DNA of 64,000 nt from Niveibacterium terrae (lineage in GTDB: Bacteria; Pseudomonadota; Gammaproteobacteria; Burkholderiales; Rhodocyclaceae): NCBI RefSeq assembly GCF_048213115.1, contig NZ_CP172404.1, forward strand, positions 2,170,001 through 2,234,000, in the 5' to 3' direction. The position numbers and the translations under genes are program-made. Shown here piece by piece: positions 26,717 through 36,076 of this stretch. Within the stretch, counting starts at the first letter, position 1; each line of letters opens with the position of its first letter. The notes below the pieces were generated by a model that saw nothing but the letters and a program-made list of their open reading frames with translations, was not told the DNA's origin and ran no database searches.

Positions 26717-27451
26717 TCAGCTCTGCGCGTCAGGCGCAGCTTCCGGCTCGGGTTCCTGCCACAGGCACTTGCCCTTGCTCGCCTTGAGGATCTCGCCGAG
26801 CACTCTTTGATGCCCGACGAGTTCATCCTCCGTCGCGCGGACGATACGGATAGGCGCGCGCTGACCGAGACCGCCGCCCTCCTCCCCGGCCCCACCTCCC
26901 GGCGCCGAGTCGTCCAGATCCATGATCAGGCTCTCCTGACCGCGCGTCATCGCCAGATAGACTTCGCCGAGCAGCTCGGCGTCGAGCAGAGCGCCGTGCA
27001 GCGTGCGATGGGCGTTGTCGATCTCGAAACGGGCGCAGAGCGCGTCAAGCGAAGCCTTCTTGCCCGGGTTCTGCTCCTTGGCCATCTTCAGCGTGTCGAT
27101 GACCCCTGAGCACCGCTGATCGAGCCTGGGTCGGCCCAAGCGGTCGAGCTCCATGTTCAGGAAGCCAACGTCGAAAGGTGCGTTGTGGATCACCAGTTCC
27201 GCGCCTTCGACAAAGGCTTCGAATTCTTCGACGATGGCGGCGAATTTGGGCTTGTCGACGAGGAACTCATTGGTGATGCCGTGCACCGCCATCGCCCCGG
27301 CATCGACTTCTCGTTCGGGGTTGATATAGACGTGGTAGTGGCGCCCGGTCAGCTTGCGCGAGACCATCTCAACGCAGCCGATTTCAACAATCCGGTCGCC
27401 GTTTCGCCATTCGAGACCCGTGGTCTCGGTATCCAGCATGATCTGACGCAT
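26717..27451 (-). CDS. dnaQ: DNA polymerase III epsilon subunit (proofreading exonuclease)
   Basis: DEDDh 3'-5' exonuclease of 244 residues. ExoI MLDTETTGLEWRNGDRIVEI with the D-x-E pair, ExoII HNAPFDVGFLNMEL, ExoIII HRTLHGALLDAELLGEVY. It follows rnhA on the same strand after eight bases, the same pairing (though divergent there) as in E. coli. The C-terminal tail is low in complexity, as usual for epsilon. Confidence 0.95.
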   Translation of the reverse strand: MRQIMLDTETTGLEWRNGDRIVEIGCVEMVSRKLTGRHYHVYINPEREVDAGAMAVHGITNEFLVDKPKFAAIVEEFEAFVEGAELVIHNAPFDVGFLNMELDRLGRPRLDQRCSGVIDTLKMAKEQNPGKKASLDALCARFEIDNAHRTLHGALLDAELLGEVYLAMTRGQESLIMDLDDSAPGGGAGEEGGGLGQRAPIRIVRATEDELVGHQRVLGEILKASKGKCLWQEPEPEAAPDAQS

Positions 27452-27459
27452 ATCTGTCC

Positions 27460-27915
27460 TCAGAAGCGAGCGCTACGAACCTGAGCCACGCCGCGGCGAG
27501 CCAGTTCGTCGCAGCGCTCGTTCTCGGGATGGCCGACGTGGCCGCGCACCCAGATCCACTCGATCTTGTGCAGCGAGGCGAGGCGGTCGAGTTCGCGCCA
27601 CAGATCCTCGTTCTTGACTGGCTGGTTGCCGGACGTCTTCCAGCCCCGCCGCTTCCAACCGTGAATCCACTCGGAGATGCCCTTCTGCACATACTGCGAA
27701 TCGGTATGCACGCGCGCAGCGACCGGTCGCTTCAGCGCTTCGAGCGCCCGGATCACCGCGGTCAGCTCCATCCGGTTGTTGGTCGTTCCCGCCTCGCCAC
27801 CGAAGAGCTCCCGCTCGACATCCCCACTGCGCAGGATCGCGCCCCATCCGCCCGGTCCGGGATTTCCACTGCACGCGCCATCGGTAAAAATATCCAGCTT
27901 TGTTTCTGTCACCAA
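27460..27915 (-). CDS. rnhA: Ribonuclease HI
   Basis: RNA-DNA hybrid nuclease of 151 residues. All four catalytic acidic residues are visible in DIFTDGACSGNPGPGGWG, NRMELTAVIRAL, VHTDSQYVQKG and GHVGHPENERCDELARR. Its start overlaps the upstream methyltransferase stop by a few bases, so the two are coupled. Confidence 0.96.
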   Translation of the reverse strand: MVTETKLDIFTDGACSGNPGPGGWGAILRSGDVERELFGGEAGTTNNRMELTAVIRALEALKRPVAARVHTDSQYVQKGISEWIHGWKRRGWKTSGNQPVKNEDLWRELDRLASLHKIEWIWVRGHVGHPENERCDELARRGVAQVRSARF

Positions 27916-28643
27916 TCAGTCCTGTTCTGTTTCTGGCTCTGACTCTGCACAACGGGAGCCAGCCGTTTGGCCTGGGCCAGCCTGAGCTTCCAGGCCGGCG
28001 TCACCAGGCGCATCCCGGGCACCCTCTTGGTTGCCTGGACGACATAGACGCCCCCCGCGATCGGCCACCAGCGCGCGCCCATCCGTTCGAGAAAGCGCGA
28101 GCGGCGTATCCACGTCGCCTGGGAAAACGGAGGGCGATAAGCACCAAAAGTACAGCTTTGCACTTCGAAGCCGAGCAGCTGCAACCAGTCCTTGAGCCGT
28201 CCGGCGGTCAGAAAATGCCCCTGCCACGGAAAAGCCGCGGTTTTTCGCGCTAGGGCTCGTCTGAGCCCCCAGAGGCTGGCCGGGTTGAAGACGGTCAGGA
28301 CCAGCTGGCCATCGGGCACCAGAATACGCTCGATCTCGCGCAGGACCTGGTGCGGACTCACCGAGAACTCGAGCACATGAGGGAGCATGACCAGATCGAC
28401 ACTCTGCTCGGCGATCGGCAGCGCCTCGAAATCGCAGTACAGATCGATCGCCTCGGCGCACCCGCAGCGCAGCCGGCTGCCTATCCGGCTGTTGCGCAGG
28501 TAGTCTACCTGGGTCCGCCCGATCTGCAGCGCGAAGAACCCGAAGCAGTCGGCGACACTCGCGTCGACCTCGCGCTGCTCCCAACTGAGCAGGAAGCGCC
28601 CGAGCGGCGTTTTGATCCATTCGGCAAAACCGGGAATTGACAT
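27909..28643 (-). CDS. Class I SAM-dependent methyltransferase (YafS-like position)
   Basis: Protein of 244 residues with a degenerate SAM-binding region (RLRCGCAEAIDLYCDFEALP) and the family's post-motif PHVLEFSVSPHQVLREIERILVPDGQLVL. It occupies the same slot as E. coli yafS between rnhA and gloB. The ATG at 28643 is preferred; a GTG three codons upstream is possible. The acceptor is unknown. It starts 27 bases from the divergent gloB. Confidence 0.82.
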   Translation of the reverse strand: MSIPGFAEWIKTPLGRFLLSWEQREVDASVADCFGFFALQIGRTQVDYLRNSRIGSRLRCGCAEAIDLYCDFEALPIAEQSVDLVMLPHVLEFSVSPHQVLREIERILVPDGQLVLTVFNPASLWGLRRALARKTAAFPWQGHFLTAGRLKDWLQLLGFEVQSCTFGAYRPPFSQATWIRRSRFLERMGARWWPIAGGVYVVQATKRVPGMRLVTPAWKLRLAQAKRLAPVVQSQSQKQNRTDW

Positions 28644-28670
28644 CGTATGCACAGAGCCGAAAATTGCCGG

Positions 28671-29438
28671 ATGCGAATTGTTCCGCTTTCTGCGTTTTCA
28701 GACAACTATATCTGGGCGATCGTCCGCGGCGAACGCTGCGTGCTCGTCGATCCAGGCGACGCGACTGGCGCTCTGCGCTGGCTCGCCGACGAGGGACTCG
28801 CGCTCGACGCGATCCTGCTCACCCATCATCACGACGACCACGTCGGAGGAGTCGCCGAGCTGCTGTCCCGCCATCCTGGCGCACAGGTCTTCGGCCCGAG
28901 CGATCACCGCATCCCCTTCGTGACCCGCCCGCTCGGCGATGGCGAGCGCTTCGTCTTGCCCGGCGATCCGGTCGTCGTGTTTCGCTGCCTCGCCACTCCC
29001 GGCCACACCGTCAGCCACATCGTCTACCTTGTCGAGGACTGCCTGTTCAGCGGCGACACTTTGTTCAGCGCCGGCTGCGGGCGGATCTTCGAAGGAACGC
29101 CGGAGCAGATGTTCGCGTCGCTCGCGCGCCTCGCGGCACTCCCCGATGCGACCCGGATCTTCTGTGCCCACGAATACACCGAAGCGAATCTGCGCTTCGC
29201 GCTCGCCGTCGAGCCCGACAATCCGGCGATCACGGCGAAAATGGCGGCCTGCGCCGCGCAGCGCGGGCGCGGAGAGCCAACGCTGCCGGTGACGCTCGGC
29301 GAGGAGAGGTGCTACAACCCCTTTTTGCGCTGCCGCGAAGCCAAGGTGCAGGCCGCCGCGCTCGCGCACGATCCAGCCACCCGGCCTGGCGAGTTGGCCT
29401 GCTTCACTGCGCTCAGGGCCTGGAAGAATACTTTCTGA
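28671..29438 (+). CDS. gloB: Hydroxyacylglutathione hydrolase (glyoxalase II)
   Basis: Metallo-beta-lactamase-fold enzyme of 255 residues hydrolysing S-lactoylglutathione in methylglyoxal detoxification. The family N-terminus is MRIVPLSAFSDNYIWAIV; the metal motif is LTHHHDDHVGG; further ligands are in TPGHTVSHIVY, FSGDTLFSAGCGRIFEGT and FCAHEYT. An ATG eight codons upstream (28647) is in frame, but the family start is at 28671. It converges closely with the diguanylate cyclase gene. Confidence 0.95.
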   Translation: MRIVPLSAFSDNYIWAIVRGERCVLVDPGDATGALRWLADEGLALDAILLTHHHDDHVGGVAELLSRHPGAQVFGPSDHRIPFVTRPLGDGERFVLPGDPVVVFRCLATPGHTVSHIVYLVEDCLFSGDTLFSAGCGRIFEGTPEQMFASLARLAALPDATRIFCAHEYTEANLRFALAVEPDNPAITAKMAACAAQRGRGEPTLPVTLGEERCYNPFLRCREAKVQAAALAHDPATRPGELACFTALRAWKNTF

Positions 29439-29442
29439 AGAT

Positions 29443-30429
29443 TCAGATGCCCACGCAGCAGTTGCGACCGGCGCGCTTCGCTTCGTAGAGGGCGGCATCG
29501 GCCGCTTCGAGCAAACGCAAGGGACTGACATTTCCCGCTTCGGGGACGGCGGCGGCGAGTCCCAGACTGATCGTCACCCAGGGCATGCCCGAACTCGGCG
29601 CATGCGCCAGGTGCATGGCCTCAATCGCCGATCTCATTGCCTCGGCGACGCGGCGCGCTCCCTCCGCATCGGTATCGGGAAGCACGATCGCGAACTCCTC
29701 ACCGCCATAGCGCGCCACAAGGTCGGTCGGACGCTTGACCTGTTCGCTCAGCGACGTCGCTATCCGGCGCAGACACTCGTCTCCGCCCTGATGGCCGAAG
29801 TGATCGTTGTAGTGCTTGAAGAAATCGACATCGCAGACCAGCAGGGCGATCGAGAGCTTCTTGCGCAGAGCCCTCCGCCATTCGCGCAGCAAAGCCTCGT
29901 CGAACTGGCGGCGATTGGCAATTCCGGTCAGGCTGTCCACCGAGGAGAGGCGCTGCAGTTCCCGGTTGGCCTCGTCCAGGCGCCGGGTCAACACAACCAG
30001 CGAGTAGCGCATTTGCGAGATCCGCTGCATCGCGCGCACCTTTGCCGCGAGCACGATGCCGCTGATCGGCTTGAACAGATAATCGTCGCCGCCAACCTCG
30101 ATGCCGCGCTGCAGGTCTTCGTCACCGGTGCGGCCCGACAAAAAGATGATCGGTGTCCATTCGCCATGCTGTTCGAGCTGGCGAATCCGCTTCGCGGTCT
30201 CGAAACCGTCCATCCCGGGCAAAATTACATCCAGCAACACTAAAGCCGGCTTGTGCTGCTTGAAAAGCTCTATGCCCTGCTCGCCGTCGTGTGCAAGCAG
30301 GGGCTCAATCCCTATGCTGCGCAGCTGGTGACAGATCAGCGTTGCGCTGGTCAATGAATCCTCGATCAACAAGGCTTTCAGACCTTCGCGCAGTCGCTTC
30401 AGCGCTGCTGACTCTCCCCCTTCACTCAT
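29443..30429 (-). CDS. Diguanylate cyclase response regulator (REC-GGDEF)
   Basis: Protein of 328 residues that should make cyclic di-GMP on phosphorylation. The receiver domain (about 15-135) has KALLIEDSLTSATLI and phospho-acceptor VLLDVILPGMDG with FLSGRTGDEDLQRG and the lysine in DDYLFKP. The GGDEF domain has DSLTGIANRRQFDEAL and active-site RYGGEEFAIVLPD. A product-inhibition I-site RPTD lies exactly five residues before GGEEF. No partner kinase is adjacent, so it is an orphan regulator. It sits in reverse between gloB and mltD, which are neighbours in many proteobacteria. Confidence 0.94.
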   Translation of the reverse strand: MSEGGESAALKRLREGLKALLIEDSLTSATLICHQLRSIGIEPLLAHDGEQGIELFKQHKPALVLLDVILPGMDGFETAKRIRQLEQHGEWTPIIFLSGRTGDEDLQRGIEVGGDDYLFKPISGIVLAAKVRAMQRISQMRYSLVVLTRRLDEANRELQRLSSVDSLTGIANRRQFDEALLREWRRALRKKLSIALLVCDVDFFKHYNDHFGHQGGDECLRRIATSLSEQVKRPTDLVARYGGEEFAIVLPDTDAEGARRVAEAMRSAIEAMHLAHAPSSGMPWVTISLGLAAAVPEAGNVSPLRLLEAADAALYEAKRAGRNCCVGI

Positions 30430-30548
30430 CCCCAGACATCCTTTCTCGGCTCAGGGGCCCCTCCCCCCGGCTTGATCCGCTGCGCCAGCGGCTTTGACCC
30501 GGGGGCGTATTCCCAATAAAATCAGCGTTTTGCACTCGGGCCTTATCC

Positions 30549-31985
30549 ATGTTTCCTGTTGTCCGCCTGTTGGCGAAGGTCCTGCTCACCGCAAGCGCCT
30601 GTACACTTTGCCTGACCGTACAGGCCGAGGATAACGAAAAAGCGCCCCCCCCGGCCACCGGCAGAGCAGTGGTGAGCGGTTCGGTCGCCATCTCGCAGCT
30701 CGATCTGTCCAGCCAGCCAAACCCGGGCATTGCAACCCTGGACCTGACCGCCGAACCACACGATCTGTGGGACAGGATGAGGCATGGCTTCGCGATGACC
30801 GACCTGAACACCCAGAGTGTCACGAACAACCAGATCGCCTATCTGAGCCGGCCTGCCGCTCTGCGCGGCATGCTCGAACGCGGCAGCAAATACCTCTACC
30901 ACATTGTCGAAGAACTCGAAAAGCGTGGCATGCCGACCGAACTGGCGCTGCTCCCCATCGTTGAGAGCGCCTTCAACCCAATGGCCAACTCACCGGCGAA
31001 AGCTTCCGGGCTGTGGCAATTCATCCCCTCGACCGGCCGCGACTTCAACCTGGCCCAGAACTGGTGGGTCGATGAACGCCGCGACGTCGTCGCCTCGACG
31101 AACGCCGCGCTGACCTATCTGCAGGCACTCTACGAGCTGCACGGCGACTGGCATCTCGCGCTCGCATCGTACAACTGGGGGGAGAACTCGGTGATGCGCG
31201 CTGTCAACCGCAACAAAGCCGCCGGCCTGCCGACCGATTTCGCAAGCCTGACGATGCCGGCCGAAACACGTAACTATGTCCCCAAACTTCAGGCGCTGAA
31301 GAACATCATCGCCAACCCGAAAATGTTCGGCATCACGCTGCCCGAGATCCCGAATCAGCCCTATTTTGCGACCGTGACGACCGAAAAGGGCATGGATCTG
31401 GCTACGGCGGCCCGCATGGCTGAAATGCCGGTCAAGGACTTCGTTGAACTCAATCCCTCGTTCAACCGGCCGGTCATCCCGGGCAGCGGAGAGCGCAAGC
31501 TGATCCTGCCGAAGGAGCGCGTCTCGACTTTTGTCTCGAACCTGGAGAGCCAAAACCAGCCGCTGCTGAACTGGCAAACCTATTCGACGCGAAACGGCGA
31601 GCGGATCGAACAGATCGCCGCCCGATTTGGCATCAGCGCCGAAAAGCTGCGCGCAGCCAACGGTCTGCCGGCGCGTTCGCGAATGGCCGCTGGCTATACC
31701 TTGCTGGTCCCGAACGTAGAACCACAGGACGCCGCCGAAGCCGCACATGCGCCTCAACGCATCGCCCCGCCGCAAGCCGAAGCGCGCTCCGCCAGCACGG
31801 GGCACCTGCACAGGAACGCTAACCGGGGCGATTCCCGCGTCAAGGAAGTCCGCACGGTCAAAACCCGGGCCAGCGGAAAAACCAGGCCCACCGTGACGCG
31901 CGAAGAACAGCCGCGCAGCTCGCATTCAAACTCGGCAAGCCGGCGCACAAGCCCCCGCTCCACGGCCCACCGCAAACACCGCTGA
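30549..31985 (+). CDS. mltD: Membrane-associated lytic murein transglycosylase D, LysM-containing
   Basis: Periplasmic peptidoglycan lytic transglycosylase of 478 residues. The N-terminal signal (LLTASACTLCLTVQA) has a possible lipobox, but the segment reads better as a standard leader. The SLT domain holds the catalytic glutamate in LALLPIVESAFNPMANSPAK followed by ASGLWQFIPSTGRDF and LASYNWGENSVMRAV. A LysM domain follows (GERIEQIAARFGISAEKLRA). The C-terminal 70 residues are basic and low in complexity, perhaps binding wall or DNA polymers. It starts after a short gap from the divergent diguanylate cyclase. Confidence 0.93.
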   Translation: MFPVVRLLAKVLLTASACTLCLTVQAEDNEKAPPPATGRAVVSGSVAISQLDLSSQPNPGIATLDLTAEPHDLWDRMRHGFAMTDLNTQSVTNNQIAYLSRPAALRGMLERGSKYLYHIVEELEKRGMPTELALLPIVESAFNPMANSPAKASGLWQFIPSTGRDFNLAQNWWVDERRDVVASTNAALTYLQALYELHGDWHLALASYNWGENSVMRAVNRNKAAGLPTDFASLTMPAETRNYVPKLQALKNIIANPKMFGITLPEIPNQPYFATVTTEKGMDLATAARMAEMPVKDFVELNPSFNRPVIPGSGERKLILPKERVSTFVSNLESQNQPLLNWQTYSTRNGERIEQIAARFGISAEKLRAANGLPARSRMAAGYTLLVPNVEPQDAAEAAHAPQRIAPPQAEARSASTGHLHRNANRGDSRVKEVRTVKTRASGKTRPTVTREEQPRSSHSNSASRRTSPRSTAHRKHR

Positions 31986-31988
31986 CCC

Positions 31989-32008
31989 CTGGCGGCTCCC
32001 GCCGCCAG
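31989..32008 (+). terminator. Stem-loop after mltD, weak terminator
   Basis: Perfect 8-bp stem CTGGCGGC/GCCGCCAG with loop TCCC, directly after the mltD stop. There is no T-run, so it may act as an mRNA-stabilising hairpin rather than an intrinsic terminator. Confidence 0.4.
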
Positions 32009-32162
32009 CGCTTACCCGCCAGATTTCTCACAGATCGCGAGAGCTGACTCGATTTAGCTGCTTTTGCAGGCTACGATTCAACAACCGATCGTCCCGGGGG
32101 GGCTATGCGGAGGGTCGGCAATGATCAACAACAATCACTCTCGAACGAGGGGGAAGGTAAAA

Positions 32163-32645
32163 ATGGCCAACGCTAACGAAGCACACGGCTTGTTCACCGA
32201 GGACGACTACCGGGTCGAGGAGAGCTTCGGTTTTTTGATCAATGCTCTGAGAGCCCGGATGATGGCAGTCATGGACAGGGAACTGGCCAGCCTGGGCATC
32301 ACGAGCGCCCAGTGGGCCATCCTCGTTCAGGTCGGCAACGCTCCTGGCTGCACCGCCGCCTCGCTGTGCCGCAAGGTCCATTACGACACCGGTTCGATGA
32401 CGAGAATGCTCGACCGTCTCGAAGAGAAGGGGCTGATCCAGCGCACACGCTCCGCGCATGATCGCCGAGCCGCCCATCTGGCTCTGACCGAAGCCGGCGA
32501 GGACATTCACCGCCGCCTTCCCGCGCACGCGGTACGCGTGCTCAATGCGCATTTCGAAGGATTCTCGTCCGAGGAAGTCGAAACGCTGATGAGTCTGCTC
32601 AACCGGATGCTGGCCAACTCGAACCGCCTCGCCGCCGGACATTGA
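32163..32645 (+). CDS. MarR-family transcriptional regulator
   Basis: Winged-helix regulator of 160 residues. DNA-binding features: ITSAQWAILVQVGNAPGCTA, SMTRMLDRLEEKGLIQRT and the wing HDRRAAHLALTEAGEDI. The ATG at 32163 has a strong GAGGGGGAAGG upstream. No effector gene is adjacent, so its regulon is unknown. It converges on tpiA across a shared terminator. Confidence 0.9.
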   Translation: MANANEAHGLFTEDDYRVEESFGFLINALRARMMAVMDRELASLGITSAQWAILVQVGNAPGCTAASLCRKVHYDTGSMTRMLDRLEEKGLIQRTRSAHDRRAAHLALTEAGEDIHRRLPAHAVRVLNAHFEGFSSEEVETLMSLLNRMLANSNRLAAGH

Positions 32646-32687
32646 GCGAATCCGCGCCACAGGTTTCAGCTTCACGAAATCCGGGCG

Positions 32688-32720
32688 AAAAAAATGGGCA
32701 AGCCGAGCTTGCCCATTTTT
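32688..32720. terminator. Bidirectional terminator between marR-type gene and tpiA
   Basis: Near-perfect stem AAAAATGGGCAAGC / GCTTGCCCATTTTT around CGA, with an A-run on one side and a T-run on the other. It can terminate both convergent genes. Confidence 0.9.
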
Positions 32721-32735
32721 CACATCTGACGAGGC

Positions 32736-33509
32736 TCAGCGCTTCGCGAACACTTCCGCTGCGGCGTTGTAAATGCCGGCGAATTCTTCGACGATCAGCG
32801 AGGCACCGCCAACCAGTCCGCCGTCGATGTCGGCCTTCGCGAACAGGCCAGCCGCGTTGTTCGCTTTGACGCTGCCGCCATAGAGAATGGCGGTCTTTGC
32901 TGCGAACTCTTCGCCGCCCTTCTTCAGGTAATTGCGGATGAAGGCGTGAGTCTCCTGGGCCATCTCGGGAGTCGCGCTCTTGCCTGTCCCGATCGCCCAG
33001 ACCGGCTCGTAGGCAATCACGATGCTGCCGGGAACCGGAGCCGGAATCGCGGCCAGGACAGCGTCAAGCTGGGTCGCCAGAACCTTCTCGGTCAGACCGC
33101 CTTCGCGTTCGGCTTCGAGCTCACCGATGCAGACCACCGGCACCAGGCCGCCAGCCAGAGCCGCGACAGTCTTCTTCGCAACCCATTCGTCGGTCTCGCC
33201 GAACAGCGAGCGACGTTCGGAGTGGCCGATGATCGCATAGGTCGCGCCGATGTCCTTGAGCTGGGAGACCGGCACTTCTCCTGTGTAGGCACCCTTGTCG
33301 TATTCAGAGACATCCTGGGAACCGACACCGATCGGCGAACCGGCCACCTGGGCAACAACCGAATCCAGATAGACAAAAGTCGGGCAGACAGCGATTTCAA
33401 CGCCAGCGCGTGCGGCGGGAACCGCGGCCTTCAGGCCGTCGAGCAAAGCCTTGTTGGCGGCCTTCGAGCCGTTCATCTTCCAGTTGCCGATCACATAGGT
33501 CTTGCGCAT
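32736..33509 (-). CDS. tpiA: Triosephosphate isomerase
   Basis: Glycolytic TIM-barrel enzyme of 257 residues. Active-site lysine in IGNWKMNGS, catalytic histidine in IIGHSERRSLFGE, catalytic glutamate in IAYEPVWAIGTGK, and phosphate loop ILYGGSVKANNA with VGGASL. The secG gene that often follows tpiA is not here. Confidence 0.97.
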   Translation of the reverse strand: MRKTYVIGNWKMNGSKAANKALLDGLKAAVPAARAGVEIAVCPTFVYLDSVVAQVAGSPIGVGSQDVSEYDKGAYTGEVPVSQLKDIGATYAIIGHSERRSLFGETDEWVAKKTVAALAGGLVPVVCIGELEAEREGGLTEKVLATQLDAVLAAIPAPVPGSIVIAYEPVWAIGTGKSATPEMAQETHAFIRNYLKKGGEEFAAKTAILYGGSVKANNAAGLFAKADIDGGLVGGASLIVEEFAGIYNAAAEVFAKR

Positions 33510-33614
33510 GGATGCTCCTTATTTTGATCGCCGCGCTCGGGGGTCGCGGACAGAGGGAAAGCTGGCATTGTAATCCGTGCCAGCCCGGCAAACCCCGAGC
33601 CGGATCAAATGCGC

Positions 33615-34991
33615 TCAGCCTTCGAGCTCGCGGACTTCGGCGATCGCCTGCTCGATCCGGTCCAGGCCTATCGTCCTGAGTCCTTCAATCGGATGCTTGG
33701 GCAGATTGGCTTTCGGGATCAACGCGATCTTGAAGCCGAGCTTGGCCGCTTCCTTGAGCCGCTCCTGACCGCGCGGGGCCGGGCGGATCTCGCCAGCGAG
33801 GCCGACCTCGCCGAACGCGACGACGTCGCGCCGCAGAGCTTTACTGCGCAGCGATGAAACGATGGACAAACAGACAGCGAGGTCAGCCGCCGGCTCGCCG
33901 ATGCGCACCCCGCCGACCGCATTGACGAACACGTCCTGATCGGCGCAGACAATGCCGGCATGCCGGTGCAAAACCGCGAGCAGCATCGCCAGCCGGTTTT
34001 GCTCCAGCCCAACCGACAGGCGGCGCGGACTGGGCGCATGAGCCGGATCGACGAGCGCCTGGATTTCGACCAGCAGAGGCCGCGTCCCCTCCTGAGTCAC
34101 CAGCACGCAGGCTCCGGAGACCTCTTGGGCATGCTGGGACAGGAAGATCGCCGACGGGTTGCTGACTCCGCGCAGGCCCTTCTCGGTCATCGCGAAGACG
34201 CCCAATTCATTGACCGCGCCGAAGCGGTTCTTGAACGCGCGAACGAGCCGGAAGCTCGACTGCGTGTCGCCTTCGAAGTAGAGAACTGTATCGACGATGT
34301 GTTCGAGCACACGCGGACCGGCCAGAGTACCGTCTTTGGTCACATGCCCAACCAGGACCATCGCCGTGCCGGTCTGCTTCGCGAAGCGGGTCAGCTGGGC
34401 CGCGCACTCGCGCACCTGAGCCACCGAGCCGGGAGCCGACTGCAAAAGTTCAGAGTAGACGGTCTGGATCGAGTCGATGACAACTAGCCGCGGCCGGTGC
34501 TGCCGCAATACATCCAGGATTCGTTCTAGATTGATCTCGGCGAGCAGCTGCAAAGAGGATTCATCGAGGCCGAGGCGTTTCGCGCGCAACGCAACCTGCT
34601 CGCCACTTTCTTCGCCGCTGACGTAGATCGCACTCGCGCCGACAGCCATCGCGGCCAGCGCCTGCAGCAGCAGCGTCGATTTGCCTATCCCCGGGTCGCC
34701 GCCGATCAGCACGACGCCACCGGCGACGAGCCCTCCGCCGAGCACCCGGTCGAATTCCTCGATTCCGGTCGGCATCCGGGCGTAGTCGGTCGGAACGATC
34801 TCGGAGAGCTTCTGAAGGCGGGCGCTCTCGCCGGCGAGGGAAGCGAAACGGCCGCCCGCGCTGCTCGCCGCCGGAGCCGGAATCGTCTCGATCAGAGTGT
34901 TCCACTTCCCGCAAGCCGGGCACTGGCCCTGCCAGCGCAGCGCCTGACCACCGCATTCGCTGCACTGGAAGACCGTCTTCGCTTTCGCCAC
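33615..34991 (-). CDS. radA: DNA repair ATPase RadA
   Basis: RecA-like branch-migration protein of 458 residues. N-terminal zinc finger CSECGGQALRWQGQCPACG, Walker A GGDPGIGKSTLLLQ, the RadA motif KNRFGAVNELGVF, and a C-terminal Lon-like domain (VGGVRIGEPAADLAVCLSI). The GTG start at 34991 lies two bases past the alr stop and removes a long upstream extension that is just alr in another frame. Confidence 0.95.
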   Translation of the reverse strand: MAKAKTVFQCSECGGQALRWQGQCPACGKWNTLIETIPAPAASSAGGRFASLAGESARLQKLSEIVPTDYARMPTGIEEFDRVLGGGLVAGGVVLIGGDPGIGKSTLLLQALAAMAVGASAIYVSGEESGEQVALRAKRLGLDESSLQLLAEINLERILDVLRQHRPRLVVIDSIQTVYSELLQSAPGSVAQVRECAAQLTRFAKQTGTAMVLVGHVTKDGTLAGPRVLEHIVDTVLYFEGDTQSSFRLVRAFKNRFGAVNELGVFAMTEKGLRGVSNPSAIFLSQHAQEVSGACVLVTQEGTRPLLVEIQALVDPAHAPSPRRLSVGLEQNRLAMLLAVLHRHAGIVCADQDVFVNAVGGVRIGEPAADLAVCLSIVSSLRSKALRRDVVAFGEVGLAGEIRPAPRGQERLKEAAKLGFKIALIPKANLPKHPIEGLRTIGLDRIEQAIAEVRELEG

Positions 34992-34993
34992 GC

Positions 34994-36076
34994 TCAGGCT
35001 CCGAGCACGCTGACCGGAACTCGCGCCGCCAGAGCGCAGAGCATCTCGTAGCTGATTGTGCCGGCTGCGCCGGCTACCTCGTCCGCGGGCATCCCTCTGC
35101 CCCACAACACGACTTCGGAACCGATCCCGGCTTCTGGAAGATCGGTCAGGTCGCAGGCAAGCATGTCCATCGACACGCGCCCCAGTGTGCCGGTTCGCCG
35201 GCCATCGACGAGTATCGGCGTGCCGCTCTCCGCATGGCGCGGATATCCGTCCGCATAGCCGCAGGCAACGATGCCAACCCGGGTTGAGCGAATCGCGGTG
35301 AAGCGTCCGCCGTAGCCAACAGTCTCGCCGGCGGGCACTTGCTGAACGTCGATGATCCGGCTCTGCAGGTGCATGACCGGCTTCAGGCCCAGCGATTCGG
35401 CCGAGTGGCTTGCCGGCATCGGCGAGCAGCCGTAGAGGATGATGCCCGGCCGCACGCCGCCGCTGCGCACCGCTTCAGGAAAACGGATCAGCGCCGCCGA
35501 GTTCGCAACGCAATGCGGCATGTCAGCCGGAACCGCCGCCGAATCGAAGCGTCCGAGCGCCTCGCGGATACCGACGTCGTCGTCGGCGCGCGCAAAGTGC
35601 GTCATCAGCGTGATGCGTCCGACATTCGGGCAGGCTCGCAGGCGCGCGAACTGGGCCGCAGCCTGATCGGGGCGAAAACCCAGCCGGTTCATTCCGGTAT
35701 TGAGTTTCAGGAATACATCGACCGGCCGTTCGACCTTGTCGAGCTCGAGCATACGGATCTGTCCCGGCTCATGGACCGCCAGGGTCAGGCCCAGCCGGGA
35801 CGCCTCCGCCGCGTCGCCCGCCTCGAAACCACCTTCGAGCAGGACGATGGGCTGACGGATCCCGGCTTCGCGCAGCGCCGCAGCTTCCGCGAAATCGAGC
35901 ATCGCATAACCGTCGGCGCAGTCGGCGATCGCCTCGGCACAGCGCAGCAAACCGTGACCGTAAGCGTTGGATTTGATCACTGCAAAAGCCGGAGCCTCTC
36001 CGGCATAACGTTTCGCCACCAGGTAATTGTGACGAAATGCGGCGACATCGACTGTCGCCGCAATAGGCCTAGGCAT
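34994..36076 (-). CDS. alr: Alanine racemase
   Basis: PLP enzyme of 360 residues making D-alanine for peptidoglycan. PLP-lysine in FAVIKSNAYGHGL, catalytic tyrosine in GETVGYGGRF, and RVSMDMLACDLTD. Upstream of radA with a two-base gap and overlapping the LysR-type gene by eight bases, so the three genes are probably one transcript. Confidence 0.95.
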   Translation of the reverse strand: MPRPIAATVDVAAFRHNYLVAKRYAGEAPAFAVIKSNAYGHGLLRCAEAIADCADGYAMLDFAEAAALREAGIRQPIVLLEGGFEAGDAAEASRLGLTLAVHEPGQIRMLELDKVERPVDVFLKLNTGMNRLGFRPDQAAAQFARLRACPNVGRITLMTHFARADDDVGIREALGRFDSAAVPADMPHCVANSAALIRFPEAVRSGGVRPGIILYGCSPMPASHSAESLGLKPVMHLQSRIIDVQQVPAGETVGYGGRFTAIRSTRVGIVACGYADGYPRHAESGTPILVDGRRTGTLGRVSMDMLACDLTDLPEAGIGSEVVLWGRGMPADEVAGAAGTISYEMLCALAARVPVSVLGA

